This document shows, piece by piece, positions 44,484 to 53,683 of a DNA stretch of 64,000 bases (positions are counted from its first letter, which is position 1; every line of letters starts with the position of its first letter). The notes below the pieces were generated by a model that ran no database searches, was not told where the DNA came from, and saw only the letters and a list, made by a program, of their open reading frames with translations. The stretch is from positions 1 to 64,000 of the forward strand of contig CANRVD010000004.1 in assembly GCA_947643145.1 (NCBI GenBank), in the 5' to 3' direction. The stretch comes from an uncultured bacterium. GTDB lineage: Bacteria; Bacillota; Clostridia; Lachnospirales; Lachnospiraceae. Position numbers and translations under genes: made by a program.

Positions 44484-44531
44484 CATACTTCGTCAATCTA
44501 TTGTAATAAATTGGCAAAGCCAATACACCAA
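44484..44531. repeat. Short palindrome related to family C
   Basis: TTGTACATACTTCGTCAAT followed after a short loop by AATTGGCAAAGCCAATACA recalls the sub-terminal arms of the 274-bp element at 33798. It sits just after the Gx transporter gene end and may end that transcript. Confidence 0.4.
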
Positions 44532-44550
44532 GTATCTTTTAGCATTTGAT

Positions 44551-45054
44551 TCAGATATCAGATATCACACCATGCAGTCTTTTTACTAACAGCGCTGCTA
44601 CAAATCCAATGCAGGCTCCTGCGATACAGCCTGCTACCAAAAGAAAAGGAAGATAATACAGCAGGATTCCCTTTTGCTGCAAGATAAGAACCGCCACCGC
44701 AATCTGCCCGATATTATGGCAGACACCTCCGGCAATACTTATTCCATACACCGAAAACTTCTTTGTATACTTTAAAGCAGCCATCACCAAGAAGCTGAAC
44801 GTTCCACCCGCCAGACTGTACAGCATCATAGACAGGTTTCCAAACGTAAGTCCTGACAGCACAATACGGACTATCGCAATGCCAAAGGTCTGCTTTAAGG
44901 AAGCTTCGTAAAGACAAAGTACGACAACAATATTGGAAAGTCCGATTTTAATTCCGGGTATCCCAAGTGAAATCGGAAGTAATGATTCTATATAACTTAA
45001 CACAAATGCTACAGCGACAAACATTCCCATACGGGTTATTTTTTGTATCTTCAT
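44551..45054 (-). CDS. Gx transporter family membrane protein
   Basis: A 167-residue protein with about five helices, beginning MKIQKITRMGMFVAVAFVLS. ESLLPISLGIPGIKIGLSNIV and GGVCHNIGQ are signatures of the Gx transporter family, formerly annotated as heptaprenyl diphosphate synthase component I, an ECF-type small-molecule uptake subunit often encoded beside a NusG-II protein and polyprenyl synthase. Neither neighbour is seen here. ATG 45054 has GGGAGGATTAGT upstream and is preferred to 45084. The substrate is unknown. Confidence 0.82.
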   Translation of the reverse strand: MKIQKITRMGMFVAVAFVLSYIESLLPISLGIPGIKIGLSNIVVVLCLYEASLKQTFGIAIVRIVLSGLTFGNLSMMLYSLAGGTFSFLVMAALKYTKKFSVYGISIAGGVCHNIGQIAVAVLILQQKGILLYYLPFLLVAGCIAGACIGFVAALLVKRLHGVISDI

Positions 45055-45213
45055 ACTAATCCTCCCTGCCGCTCTTTGCAACACAACAATAGATTGCAGC
45101 CTTCACCAGCAAACCTATTGTCATGAATAGTAATGAAAAATGCTGCTTTTGCACTTTTCTAAAGAATTGGCCTAATTTTACCTGGGCGGTGCTTTTGCCG
45201 CCTTAATGAACCT

Positions 45214-47916
45214 TCATTCTTTACTCCCTTTCTCATTCAAAATATAATTGCTGCACATATAGTCTGAAATATAGAAAAGCAGGCACTTATCGTCAAAAGT
45301 ATGATAGAAAATCACCTTTGTCTTATTCACCTCATACGCCATCATCTGCTCATCTAAAATCAGCGCCTCACCATACCGTTCCGTAAGCCTTGACAGGATT
45401 GCCTTGGTATCTGACGGCAAAAGCAGATACACACCCATATTGACAAACCCTTTAAAGAAATAGTAATAAATACTATGTACTCCGTTGCCTTTGCTCCCCT
45501 GTCCAAAAATCAAGCTCTTGGTTTCCTTTTCATATGCCAGAATGACAGGTTTTTCTTCCAAAAAGGTCGAATTATTAAAAGTCTCACCCCAGTCATATTC
45601 CATAAAACCATTGTCGCGGAAAAAGTCGACAATCACTGCTTTTTTGCTGGAAATTGGATATTCCACAGAAAGATACTGCTTATAACGCCTGTAAAAATCA
45701 CGCACAATCAAAGCAGCTTTTTCTGTATTTGGATTTCTCTTTTCTCCTGCCGCCCTTCCGTCAATCGGCGGTATCCAGCCAGGCGGTGACATATGCTCAA
45801 TAAATACATTGGCAATCTTTTCATCAAACTCTGTTCCTCTGCCTTTATAAATAATGTTTAATGCCTTGTCAATCTCCCATGCATCCTTATACTGGCGCTT
45901 ACTGGTCAACGCATCAAATACATCGGCAATTTTAATTATCTTGGCAAAAAGATGCAGCTCGTCTCCCTTTAGACCATCCGGGTATCCCTTTCCGTCAATC
46001 CGCTCATGGTGGTGGCGTACACCGTCAATAATCTCTTCGCTGATTCCCACCTCAGATAACATCTCAGCGCCACGAATCGTATGGTACTTCATCTGCTCGA
46101 AATCACTCTGTGTATAAACACTCTGTTTATTTAAAACGTAATCAGATACGCCAATCTTTCCAATGTCATGTAAAAGCGCTGTAAATTCCAAATCAAACTG
46201 GTCATTCCTGCTCAGATTCAGCCAGATTCCGATATCCTTGGAAATGCTGGCTACACGCTGTGAATGACCCGCTGTAACAGGGTCTTTCGCATCAATTACA
46301 GAAATCATCAACGACAGCATGGAAAAATACATCCTCTGATGCTCTCCGCGCTCATGCTGTGCCTTGAAATAAATATACATAGAAAACAGCATCATTGAAA
46401 TATAAGATGCCTTCTGCGGCTTTAACTTTTTCTTTAAGCCAATTACCGTATAAGTCACAACTTCCGATTCCACATCAAAGACCGGAAGCGGCACAAATGC
46501 CACGTAATTGATTCCCTGAAACAGATTTGACCTCGTCTGTATGACCGAAGAACTTGTACCGCCTTTTTCCTGCCAGAATTCATTCTCCACAAAACGTCTT
46601 CCCCTGTGGTTCTCTGCTGACAGCTCTTTTAAAAGAAACGATTCCTTATCCATAACAGGAAGCAGGAGTGAAGCAGAAATATCTTCTTCAATCTCATTCC
46701 GGTTTTTCATCAGATATTCTGAATATGAAACAGAATGTTCAATATCCATAATTGTCTTCGTAAAACGGATTACCGCATCAATCGGCAGGTTTCTTGCAAC
46801 AATGCGCCTCAGCCAGTGTTTCACTAACAGCATTATCAGCAACGTACCTGTTAATGCAATTGTAAATTCTATCACTGGCAGATAACAGATATTCTTTCCT
46901 ATCAGCCAAAAGTTTACTAAAAATAAAATTCCCGTTTCTGCCACATATACTAAAATACATATCAATTCTGACAAAAAGACAATGACAAGACCCAGCAGTA
47001 AAATACCTGCTAATATTAAGCATAGCTTTTCCTGAAAAAGAAGTGTCGGCGTAGTTGCTGCATTCTGAATTGTTGCCAGAACATCAATATAGTAACTTGC
47101 CAAATCCTGTGTATCACTTACCTCATTAGCATATTTTGACAAAGAATTTCTATCCTGAAAAAATACAATAGCATTCTCATATTTGTCCGTATTTTTATAC
47201 TTTTTGGCAATATCATAAAAAGCATCCAGACTAAGGTATGTAATGCCAAATTCAGATGCCTGTCTGGTACGGATTGTCCCATCCTCTGAAGCATGCAGCG
47301 TATGTGTCTCACCAGACTTTTCCCTGTAAAGATAGGTTTGGTTCTCTTCATCATACTTAATAGAACCTCCATCCATTGTCATATAAAAATAAGGCAGGAA
47401 ATTTCTGGAATATCTTGCTTCCCCTAAGATTTCAAAATGATTTTCACTACCATAATATCTATCTACAAATTTAATCTGTCCACAATTATCTTCTTTATAA
47501 TAATAACCCGTATTTCGTGTACTGTAATGCCAAAATACATTTCCCGCTTCACGAAATGCAGGCATACATTTTCTTTCTGCCGTAACATCGGAAAGCAAGT
47601 CCGTCCCCAAAACAAAAACTCCTCTTGCCGAAGGTAACGTATTAGTTACCAGCCCTTTTATCTTTTCAATCTGTTTATTTTCCATCTCTTCTTTTGCTTC
47701 ATCCGACAAGCCATTATCCGAAATGGATGGAATCGTAATAACATATATATCATTTTTTAATGGAAGCATTTCTTCCTTTTCCAGATATTCCGTATAAAAA
47801 TTTTCTTCAATATCTTCATCTAAATAGCGGAATCCATGCACCAAAAATATACTTAGAAAAAAACAGAGCGCCAATACGATAAACAGACGTAAATCCCTTT
47901 TTAATATCTTTCTCAT
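45214..47916 (-). CDS. Membrane HD-GYP cyclic-di-GMP phosphodiesterase with CHASE2-like sensor
   Basis: A 900-residue receptor. A first helix (about 8-28) is followed by an extracytoplasmic sensor of about 280 residues resembling CHASE2, then three helices near 300-380. A GAF-like cytosolic region (about 410-540) leads to a complete HD-GYP domain with HDIGKIG, HHHERIDGKGYP and ADVFDALTS, all ligands present. A C-terminal extension of about 190 residues after the domain is unusual. Function: lowering cyclic di-GMP in response to an outside signal. ATG 47916 has GGAGATAAT upstream. It stands alone; the other HD-GYP gene is at 15907-17901. Confidence 0.86.
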   Translation of the reverse strand: MRKILKRDLRLFIVLALCFFLSIFLVHGFRYLDEDIEENFYTEYLEKEEMLPLKNDIYVITIPSISDNGLSDEAKEEMENKQIEKIKGLVTNTLPSARGVFVLGTDLLSDVTAERKCMPAFREAGNVFWHYSTRNTGYYYKEDNCGQIKFVDRYYGSENHFEILGEARYSRNFLPYFYMTMDGGSIKYDEENQTYLYREKSGETHTLHASEDGTIRTRQASEFGITYLSLDAFYDIAKKYKNTDKYENAIVFFQDRNSLSKYANEVSDTQDLASYYIDVLATIQNAATTPTLLFQEKLCLILAGILLLGLVIVFLSELICILVYVAETGILFLVNFWLIGKNICYLPVIEFTIALTGTLLIMLLVKHWLRRIVARNLPIDAVIRFTKTIMDIEHSVSYSEYLMKNRNEIEEDISASLLLPVMDKESFLLKELSAENHRGRRFVENEFWQEKGGTSSSVIQTRSNLFQGINYVAFVPLPVFDVESEVVTYTVIGLKKKLKPQKASYISMMLFSMYIYFKAQHERGEHQRMYFSMLSLMISVIDAKDPVTAGHSQRVASISKDIGIWLNLSRNDQFDLEFTALLHDIGKIGVSDYVLNKQSVYTQSDFEQMKYHTIRGAEMLSEVGISEEIIDGVRHHHERIDGKGYPDGLKGDELHLFAKIIKIADVFDALTSKRQYKDAWEIDKALNIIYKGRGTEFDEKIANVFIEHMSPPGWIPPIDGRAAGEKRNPNTEKAALIVRDFYRRYKQYLSVEYPISSKKAVIVDFFRDNGFMEYDWGETFNNSTFLEEKPVILAYEKETKSLIFGQGSKGNGVHSIYYYFFKGFVNMGVYLLLPSDTKAILSRLTERYGEALILDEQMMAYEVNKTKVIFYHTFDDKCLLFYISDYMCSNYILNEKGSKE

Positions 47917-48153
47917 ATTATCTCCAATCTGCCACTTCCCATGCAAATAATTACTACTTTAAAACAATATAGCCACTGTCCCCTTCTTCCCATTCTTATA
48001 CCTGCCATAATACCAGTTCATATATGCATTTCCACTCTGTCATCCAGTGTTCCGGTACTTTTCTGCCATATAGTAAAATGGCAGTACATGGAAATATAAT
48101 ACCATGTACTACCACTTCTGAAAAGCATTTCTTTCCCTGAAAAGTATATTTTC

Positions 48154-50241
48154 CTATTTTACATCCTTAATACTAAAGCTCATCCTGCCCATTTTATCCT
48201 TACCACGGCAAACTACCTTAACACGGTCTCCAAGCGTCAGTACATCTTCTACATGATTGATTCTTTCATTGGCAATCTTTGAAATATGAACCATGCCTTC
48301 TTTACCTGGAGCAAATTCAATAAATGCACCAAATTCCTTAATATTAATTACTTCACCTTCCAAAATCTGACCTTCATAAAAATCGGTAGTGATAATCTTA
48401 ATCAGACGGATTGCCTCCTCCATCATCGCTTTATCCTCACCGCAAATAGAAACTGCTCCATCATCTGTAATATCAATTTTCACATTGGTACGCTCAATTA
48501 GAGTATTTATTGTCTTTCCGCGCTGTCCAACCACATCACCAATCTTTTGTGGGTCAATCTGTGTCTGGATGATCTTTGGAGCATACTCACCAACTTCTTT
48601 TCTTGGTTCACTGATTGCAGGAAGCATCGTATTTTCGAGAATAAACATTCTTGCTTCCCTGGTACGCTTAATTGCTTCCTCTACAATCGGTCTTGTAAGA
48701 CCATGAATTTTAATATCCATCTGAATTGCTGTAATACCGTCCTTTGTTCCTGCTACCTTAAAATCCATATCACCAAAGAAATCTTCCAGTCCCTGAATAT
48801 CTGTCAGAACCAGATAATCATCATCCGTCTCGCCTGTTACGAGTCCACAGGAAATTCCTGCAACCGGCTTTTTAATCGGTACACCTGCTGCCATCAGTGA
48901 CATAGTAGATGCACAAATACTTGCCTGCGAGGTAGAGCCGTGTGACTCCAAAGTCTCGGATACGGTACGGATCGCATACGGGAATTCTTCCTCGCTTGGA
49001 AGAACCGGAAGCAATGCACGCTCTGCCAGTGCGCCATGACCGATTTCACGACGTCCCGGACCACGGCTTGGCTTTGTCTCTCCTACAGAATAGGATGGAA
49101 AATTGTAATGGTGCATATATCTCTTTGCTGTCTTGTTGGCATCCAGCCCGTCCACCTTCTGCTGCTCTGATAACGGCGCCAGAGTTGTAATCGTACAAAT
49201 CTGGGTTTGTCCACGTGTAAACATCGCAGAACCATGCACCCTCGGAATCAAATCCACCTCTGCTGCCAACGGACGAATCTGGGTGATTTCACGCCCGTCC
49301 GGACGCTTATGGTCTTTCAAAATCATCTTGCGGACTGTCTTTTTCTGATACTGGTACACAGCCTCATCTAAGATTTCAAGCCATTCCTCATTTTCTGCAA
49401 ATGCCTCGGCTAACTTTTCGGTCACGTTACGGACATTTTCCTCTCTGGTCTGCTTATCATCTGAAAATACTGCCTCTTCCATCTCTTCCGGCGGAACAAT
49501 TTCTTTGATTGCCGCAAACATCTCTTCCGGAATGGCACAGCTTGTATATTCATGCTTCTCTCTTCCGACCTCTGCTACAATAGAATCAATAAACGTAATA
49601 ATTTGCTGATTCACCTCATGGCACTGATAAATCAATTCAATCATCTTGTCTTCCGATATCTCATTGGCACCGGCTTCAATCATAATAACCTTCTCTCTGG
49701 TAGAAGCTACGGTAAGACGCAAATCTCCATTATCCCACTGCTCCTGATTCGGATTGACAATACACTCTCCATTTACCATGCCCATCTGTGTTGTTGCACA
49801 AGGACCGTCAAACGGAATATCTGAAATACTGGTTGCAATTGCAGAACCAAGCATTGCTACAAGCTCAGGCCTGCATTCCGGGTCTACCGAAAGCACAAGA
49901 TTGTTTAACGAACAGTCATTGCGGTAATCCTTTGGAAATAACGGACGCATCGGCCTGTCAATGACACGGGCTGTCAACACTGCATTCTCCGATGCCTTTC
50001 CCTCACGTTTATTAAAACCACCCGGTATCTTTCCGACAGAATACATTTTTTCCTCAAACTCCACAGAAAGCGGGAAAAAGTCAATTCCCTCTCTTGGCTT
50101 TTCTGATGCGGTAGCCGTGGATAGTACTGTTGTATCACCATAATGCATTAATGCTGCACCATTTGCCTGCTTTGCAACCCGTCCCACTTCTACGGTCAGT
50201 GTCCTGCCAGCAAGCTGCATGGAATATGATTTGTATGCCAT
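48154..50241 (-). CDS. pnp: Polynucleotide phosphorylase
   Basis: A 695-residue 3'-5' exoribonuclease of the RNA degradation machinery. It has two RNase PH cores (about 10-220 and 310-540, with FTRGQTQ, GPGRREIGHGALAERALLP and DIQGLEDFFGDMDFKVAGT), a KH domain (GQRGKTINTLIE) and an S1 domain (LEGEVINIKEFGAFIEFAPG then GMVHISKI), ending NKMGRMSFSIKDVK-like. The start has AAAGGAGATATAA. rpsO, the usual upstream neighbour, is absent. Two palindromes stand just before the ribosome site (50261-50291), as a leader for autocontrol might. Confidence 0.96.
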   Translation of the reverse strand: MAYKSYSMQLAGRTLTVEVGRVAKQANGAALMHYGDTTVLSTATASEKPREGIDFFPLSVEFEEKMYSVGKIPGGFNKREGKASENAVLTARVIDRPMRPLFPKDYRNDCSLNNLVLSVDPECRPELVAMLGSAIATSISDIPFDGPCATTQMGMVNGECIVNPNQEQWDNGDLRLTVASTREKVIMIEAGANEISEDKMIELIYQCHEVNQQIITFIDSIVAEVGREKHEYTSCAIPEEMFAAIKEIVPPEEMEEAVFSDDKQTREENVRNVTEKLAEAFAENEEWLEILDEAVYQYQKKTVRKMILKDHKRPDGREITQIRPLAAEVDLIPRVHGSAMFTRGQTQICTITTLAPLSEQQKVDGLDANKTAKRYMHHYNFPSYSVGETKPSRGPGRREIGHGALAERALLPVLPSEEEFPYAIRTVSETLESHGSTSQASICASTMSLMAAGVPIKKPVAGISCGLVTGETDDDYLVLTDIQGLEDFFGDMDFKVAGTKDGITAIQMDIKIHGLTRPIVEEAIKRTREARMFILENTMLPAISEPRKEVGEYAPKIIQTQIDPQKIGDVVGQRGKTINTLIERTNVKIDITDDGAVSICGEDKAMMEEAIRLIKIITTDFYEGQILEGEVINIKEFGAFIEFAPGKEGMVHISKIANERINHVEDVLTLGDRVKVVCRGKDKMGRMSFSIKDVK

Positions 50242-50260
50242 TTATATCTCCTTTCTTCCT

Positions 50261-50291
50261 CAGGGGAGTCCCCTGTCACGCAGTACTGCGT
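50261..50291 (-). promoter_or_regulatory. Twin palindromes in the pnp leader
   Basis: CAGGGGAGTCCCCTG (50261-50275) and ACGCAGTACTGCGT (50278-50291) are perfect palindromes, 2 bases apart, ending about 20 bases before the pnp start. Leader hairpins underlie RNase III-dependent autocontrol of pnp in enterobacteria; whether that holds here is unknown. Confidence 0.45.
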
Positions 50292-50611
50292 CTTTGATTT
50301 ATTTTCTTAAATGCAGACATAGACCGAAACAACTGAAAAATCCACCTTCCAGATGCACTTTTCAGAAGTCTCGGGAAGCGTCTGCACACTATCTTACTAA
50401 ATATAACACGAACCCGGATGTTTCGCAAGTACCTATTCTTGAAACAAGTTGCTGTTACTATTATTTAGCTGGTCCGGTACGCCATGCGTAAAATCAAATC
50501 CCCCAACGCTCCTACGCCGAAAATTTGCCTTGCAGATGAACGAATAGCCTGCGTGTTTTTATAAATATCAATATGCAGTGTACTAGCGCTTGTCTCGTTG
50601 CTCCACTGGAA
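50292..50611. other. Intergenic stretch between pnp and the kinase gene
   Basis: No gene seen. It contains the pnp promoter region (not pinpointed) and, at about 50579-50598, GTACTAGCGCTTGTCTCGTT, which resembles one end of the family D repeats. The segment 50493-50610 is AT-poor and may be repeat-derived. Confidence 0.4.
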
Positions 50612-51799
50612 TCAGCCGTGAATAGTGACAATATCCAGCAAAATCGCCAAAATGCATAACACCAGAATAAATGTTAAAAATGCATAAATACCTCGAAGCA
50701 CATAGAAAGCCCTGCTGCTAAAATGTCCTGCCCCGGGGAGTTTGTCCGCCACTCCCAGATAATTAAAAAGAACCAGTATACTGCCAAAGATTCCAATTCC
50801 GCTGAAGACTCTCGTTAAAATCAGTTCCGTTGCCGATTTTGAATCAAAATCCGTTGTGGCAGCTATATCAATAATCATGCCATAACAAACCGTTGCCACT
50901 GCCATTTTCCATAATTTCAGCGTGCGAAATCCCGGCGGAAGAAATTTTTGCCACGCTTTGGCATAAATTGTTGTTTCTGGTTCATTGTTCATAGAAACAG
51001 AAATATTATTTACATCTGTTTGTACACTATTGTATGTATCAGGAGAAACACTGCTCTCTGTCAAATATTTTGCATCGTTACCAAGACATTCACTTAATGC
51101 CTGACGCAGTTCAAAAACATTTTGGTATCTATGCGCCGGACTTAATTTGATACATCTGTTTACTATGTTTCCAAAAGAGCCGCCAGCTAACCTTTCTTCC
51201 GGCATCTGCCCGGTCAAAAGATAATTAAATAGCATGCCGCAGGAATAAATATCAGACCTTGCATCCGTCTGTCCGAAACCAAAATGCTCCGGCGCTGCAT
51301 AGCCCGCGGTTCCCATATACTCTGTATCCCGATTTTTATTTTTATCATACGTTCTCGCGATATCAAAATCCATCAGTTTCACAACCCCATCATTTGATAC
51401 CATAATATTTTCCGGCTTGATATCCCTGTGAATAACAGGAGGTTTCATAGAATGCAGAATAAACAGTATATTGCAGATATCTGTCATTATGTATGCTGCA
51501 TATATGGGATTCATTTTCCCCTGCTGTACTAATTCATCAAGCGTGTCACCGTTAATATATTCTTCTATGACAATAAATTCATCTTCCAAAGAAATGCACT
51601 CGTAAATCTTTGGAAGATTTTTTGACGTAATCCCCTGTATCGCATAATACACTTCCCTGTGTGCAGAGGATAATCTCTTTTTGACAAAAAATTTCCCTGA
51701 CTGTCTATGGCGGACCAGTAAAAATTGCCTGCTCTCTTTTAACGGTACAATTTCCTCATAAAAAGACAGTCTGCATTCCTCTGATATTACATTCATTTT
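50612..51799 (-). CDS. Ser/Thr protein kinase with C-terminal membrane segments
   Basis: A 395-residue Hanks-type kinase. The kinase domain spans about 12-250: Lys39 in FFVKK, Glu48 region, HRDIKPEN at 123-130 and the metal motif DFD at 143-145 (DFG in most kinases, DFD being a known bacterial variant). APEHFGFGQTDARSDIYSCG is the activation/APE region. The glycine loop at the N terminus is weak. After a linker of about 60 residues three hydrophobic helices (about 285-310, 325-345, 355-385) anchor it to the membrane. It is divergent from an XRE regulator at 52035, a pairing that suggests the kinase acts on that regulator. ATG 51799 follows AAGGAGAAGGAAA. Confidence 0.86.
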   Translation of the reverse strand, partial: KMNVISEECRLSFYEEIVPLKESRQFLLVRHRQSGKFFVKKRLSSAHREVYYAIQGITSKNLPKIYECISLEDEFIVIEEYINGDTLDELVQQGKMNPIYAAYIMTDICNILFILHSMKPPVIHRDIKPENIMVSNDGVVKLMDFDIARTYDKNKNRDTEYMGTAGYAAPEHFGFGQTDARSDIYSCGMLFNYLLTGQMPEERLAGGSFGNIVNRCIKLSPAHRYQNVFELRQALSECLGNDAKYLTESSVSPDTYNSVQTDVNNISVSMNNEPETTIYAKAWQKFLPPGFRTLKLWKMAVATVCYGMIIDIAATTDFDSKSATELILTRVFSGIGIFGSILVLFNYLGVADKLPGAGHFSSRAFYVLRGIYAFLTFILVLCILAILLDIVTIHG

Positions 51800-52034
51800 C
51801 CTTCTCCTTCCTCTCATGTGCCTGCGTTACTATTCTCTGCATGTACAGTAGCGTGTCTGCTGTCAGCGTACCATTTTAGATTGTGTTTATGGTAAAATTA
51901 TGCAAAAATATTATGGCATATGTGCGAATTTTCACACAGAAAGCCACAACTCTGTAAAGATAATACTGATGTCAAGAGCAAAAGGTATCTTCCCTCTGGC
52001 ATCATAATAATAACATAAGTGACGAGGAAAGAAA

Positions 52035-52475
52035 ATGGATAAAAAGACAACCGGAGAACTCCACAAAATTTTAAAAAATATAAAGAATGGGCAGGAACTT
52101 GTAAACTACATAAATAATGAACTGCCCCCGCAGGACAGCATGACTTTTCATGCGTATTACAGTTTCTATCTGGAGCAGCATAACCTTGAAAAGGCAAAAG
52201 TAATCCAAATTTCAGGAATAAGCCGTACCTATGCATACCAAATCCTGCAGGGTGAAAAAAATCCCAGCCGCGACAAAATACTGGCACTTACCCTTGCCGC
52301 CGGAATGGATTTAGCAAATATAAACCACTGCCTGAAACTGGCTGGCATGAATGAATTATATGAAAAGGTAAGAAAAGATGCCATTATACTATTTGCCCTT
52401 AACAAAAATCTGGATATTATGGATATAAATGAACTACTTTTTGAAATGGACGAAGAACCATTTAGCCCTCTATAG
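52035..52475 (+). CDS. XRE-family HTH protein paired with a Ser/Thr kinase
   Basis: A 146-residue protein. A central XRE-type helix-turn-helix (AKVIQISGISRTYAYQILQG EKNP, split here) follows an N-terminal helical part beginning MDKKTTGELHKILKNIKNGQ. The C-terminal 60 residues (MNELYEKVRKDAIILFALNK) are helical and may dimerize. GACGAGGAAAGAAA lies upstream. It is divergent from the kinase gene, separated by 235 bases, and both may be read from the shared region. In similar pairs in Lachnospiraceae the function is not established; phosphorylation of the regulator by the kinase is inference. Confidence 0.75.
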   Translation: MDKKTTGELHKILKNIKNGQELVNYINNELPPQDSMTFHAYYSFYLEQHNLEKAKVIQISGISRTYAYQILQGEKNPSRDKILALTLAAGMDLANINHCLKLAGMNELYEKVRKDAIILFALNKNLDIMDINELLFEMDEEPFSPL

Positions 52476-52483
52476 TTATGGTT

Positions 52484-52515
52484 AAAAAAGGGGAATGCGC
52501 TGGCATTCCCCTTTT
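52484..52515. terminator. Terminator with the GGGGAATGC stem, copy 1
   Basis: GGGGAATGC (52490-52498) pairs with GCATTCCCC (52503-52511) around GCTG, flanked by A and T runs. The same 22-base stem-loop is found at 57223-57244. It lies between the convergent XRE gene and lipoprotein gene. Confidence 0.85.
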
Positions 52516-52988
52516 CTATTTACCGAGAAAAATGATTTTTTCATCAGACCACAATGAGTTATTCTCATACTCCAATTCAAGGTCTTTTAGTTTTGCTTTT
52601 TTAGGAACTTCAAAGATAACACTTCCGTTCTTTTTCCTGCCAGCAGACAGTTCTGTAAGAAACAAATTGCTGTCGGAATCATTTACATAGGCATCTTCAC
52701 ATTTTTCCCCATCTGCATAGCATGAAAAGTCCCCCACATAGGCATCTTCTTTTCCAATATTCTTAAAAGTAAAACGATATTAAACATACTGGCATCAGAG
52801 GAACTGTCTGCTTTCGTGCTGTCAGAAGAATTATCCTCGTCTTTATCTTCCGAAACATTCTCATCCTCTTTTGATGATGCTTCGGAAGTCTCTTTTGTTT
52901 TGGTTGTATCCTCGCTTGCACATCCTGCAAATATACTGCTGCAAACTATAGCAACAGATAATAGAAATGATACTCCTCTCCTTTTCAT
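52516..52988 (-). pseudogene. DUF4352-type lipoprotein, internally deleted
   Basis: The N terminus MKRRGVSFLLSVAIVCSSIF AGC (split here) is a lipoprotein signal peptide with lipobox FAGC, followed by a Ser/Asp/Glu/Lys-rich linker (TTKTKETSEASSKEDENVSE). The frame then ends in nonsense. In another frame FTFKNIGKEDAYVGDFSCYA, NLFLTELSAGRKKNGSVIFE and LELEYENNSLWSDEKIIFLG form the C-terminal half of a DUF4352/telomeric-repeat-like beta sandwich. The first half of that domain, about 50 residues, is missing at the junction near 52785. So both ends survive and the middle is lost. Confidence 0.7.
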
Positions 52989-53064
52989 TATGGTTATATC
53001 CGCCTTTCTCATTTTTGAATGCCCTCTCAAATCCAAGAAGGCATCTGTAGGATTTGTAAAAAAA

Positions 53065-53421
53065 TCATGGCAGTCTTTTTTCTTTCTGCAGGATTCCTGT
53101 GATTATAAATACTGCCGCAAAGATAAAACTTAGAACAGACCATATCCTCAAATCGGAAAATGAGCCTGCATATGCAATTCCCAGCAGTCCGCCAACTGCA
53201 TAAAAGCAGCCTGCTACAATTGTTCCTGTTTTTAATCTTCGGCAGCAGATTCCGACTATTCCTGCAATAAGCATACAACATGCAAGTATAAATCCTGCCG
53301 AACCGCTTACTTCACCATTTTCCTCCAGTGCATTGCCTAATCCTGCGGCACATGACTGAAAGGAAATAAGAAGAAATAAAACAATTGAAATAATACCAAT
53401 TACAAGCCTTGAAACTTTTAT
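53065..53421 (-). CDS. Four-helix membrane protein with an ATA start codon
   Basis: An 118-residue protein with four hydrophobic segments: VSRLVIGIISIVLFLLISFQ, SAGFILACCMLIAGIVGICC, a third at VAGCFYAVGGLLGIAYAG and a fourth at SVLSFIFAAVFIITGILQ. It has the look of a small Lachnospiraceae membrane protein with no assigned function. The best ribosome site (AAAGGAGGAGG) is followed 5 bases later by ATA AAA GTT TCA, and no ATG, GTG or TTG exists in a suitable place until the middle of the protein (ATG 53274). So it either uses the rare AUA start or has a mutated ATG. It follows the lipoprotein pseudogene's promoter region and may share a role with it. Confidence 0.55.
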   Translation of the reverse strand: MKVSRLVIGIISIVLFLLISFQSCAAGLGNALEENGEVSGSAGFILACCMLIAGIVGICCRRLKTGTIVAGCFYAVGGLLGIAYAGSFSDLRIWSVLSFIFAAVFIITGILQKEKRLP

Positions 53422-53683
53422 AGGAACCTCCTCCTTTCCTATTTCACCTTATTTCTGCGCATAACGCAATGTTTGTGCAAGCAACGCGCAGCCACAAACT
53501 TGCCAGATGAAAAATTTATTTTTCACTCTTGATTCTTGTATACTCCTCAAATTACCGGTTTTAACGAGTAGACTGGTATTATTTTACAATATATTTTTTT
53601 CTGTTTGGTATGCCGTTGGCAGACATAACTAAGATTTTCATGTGCGTTGTGCCAGTATTACTAAGGCGGTTAAATATGCTGAA
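53422..53683. other. Intergenic, half-site of repeat A
   Basis: Mostly featureless AT-rich DNA. ATTACTAAGGCGGTTAAATA at 53657-53676 is a single terminal arm of family A beside the end of the DUF4097 gene; the matching arm is absent. Confidence 0.5.
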
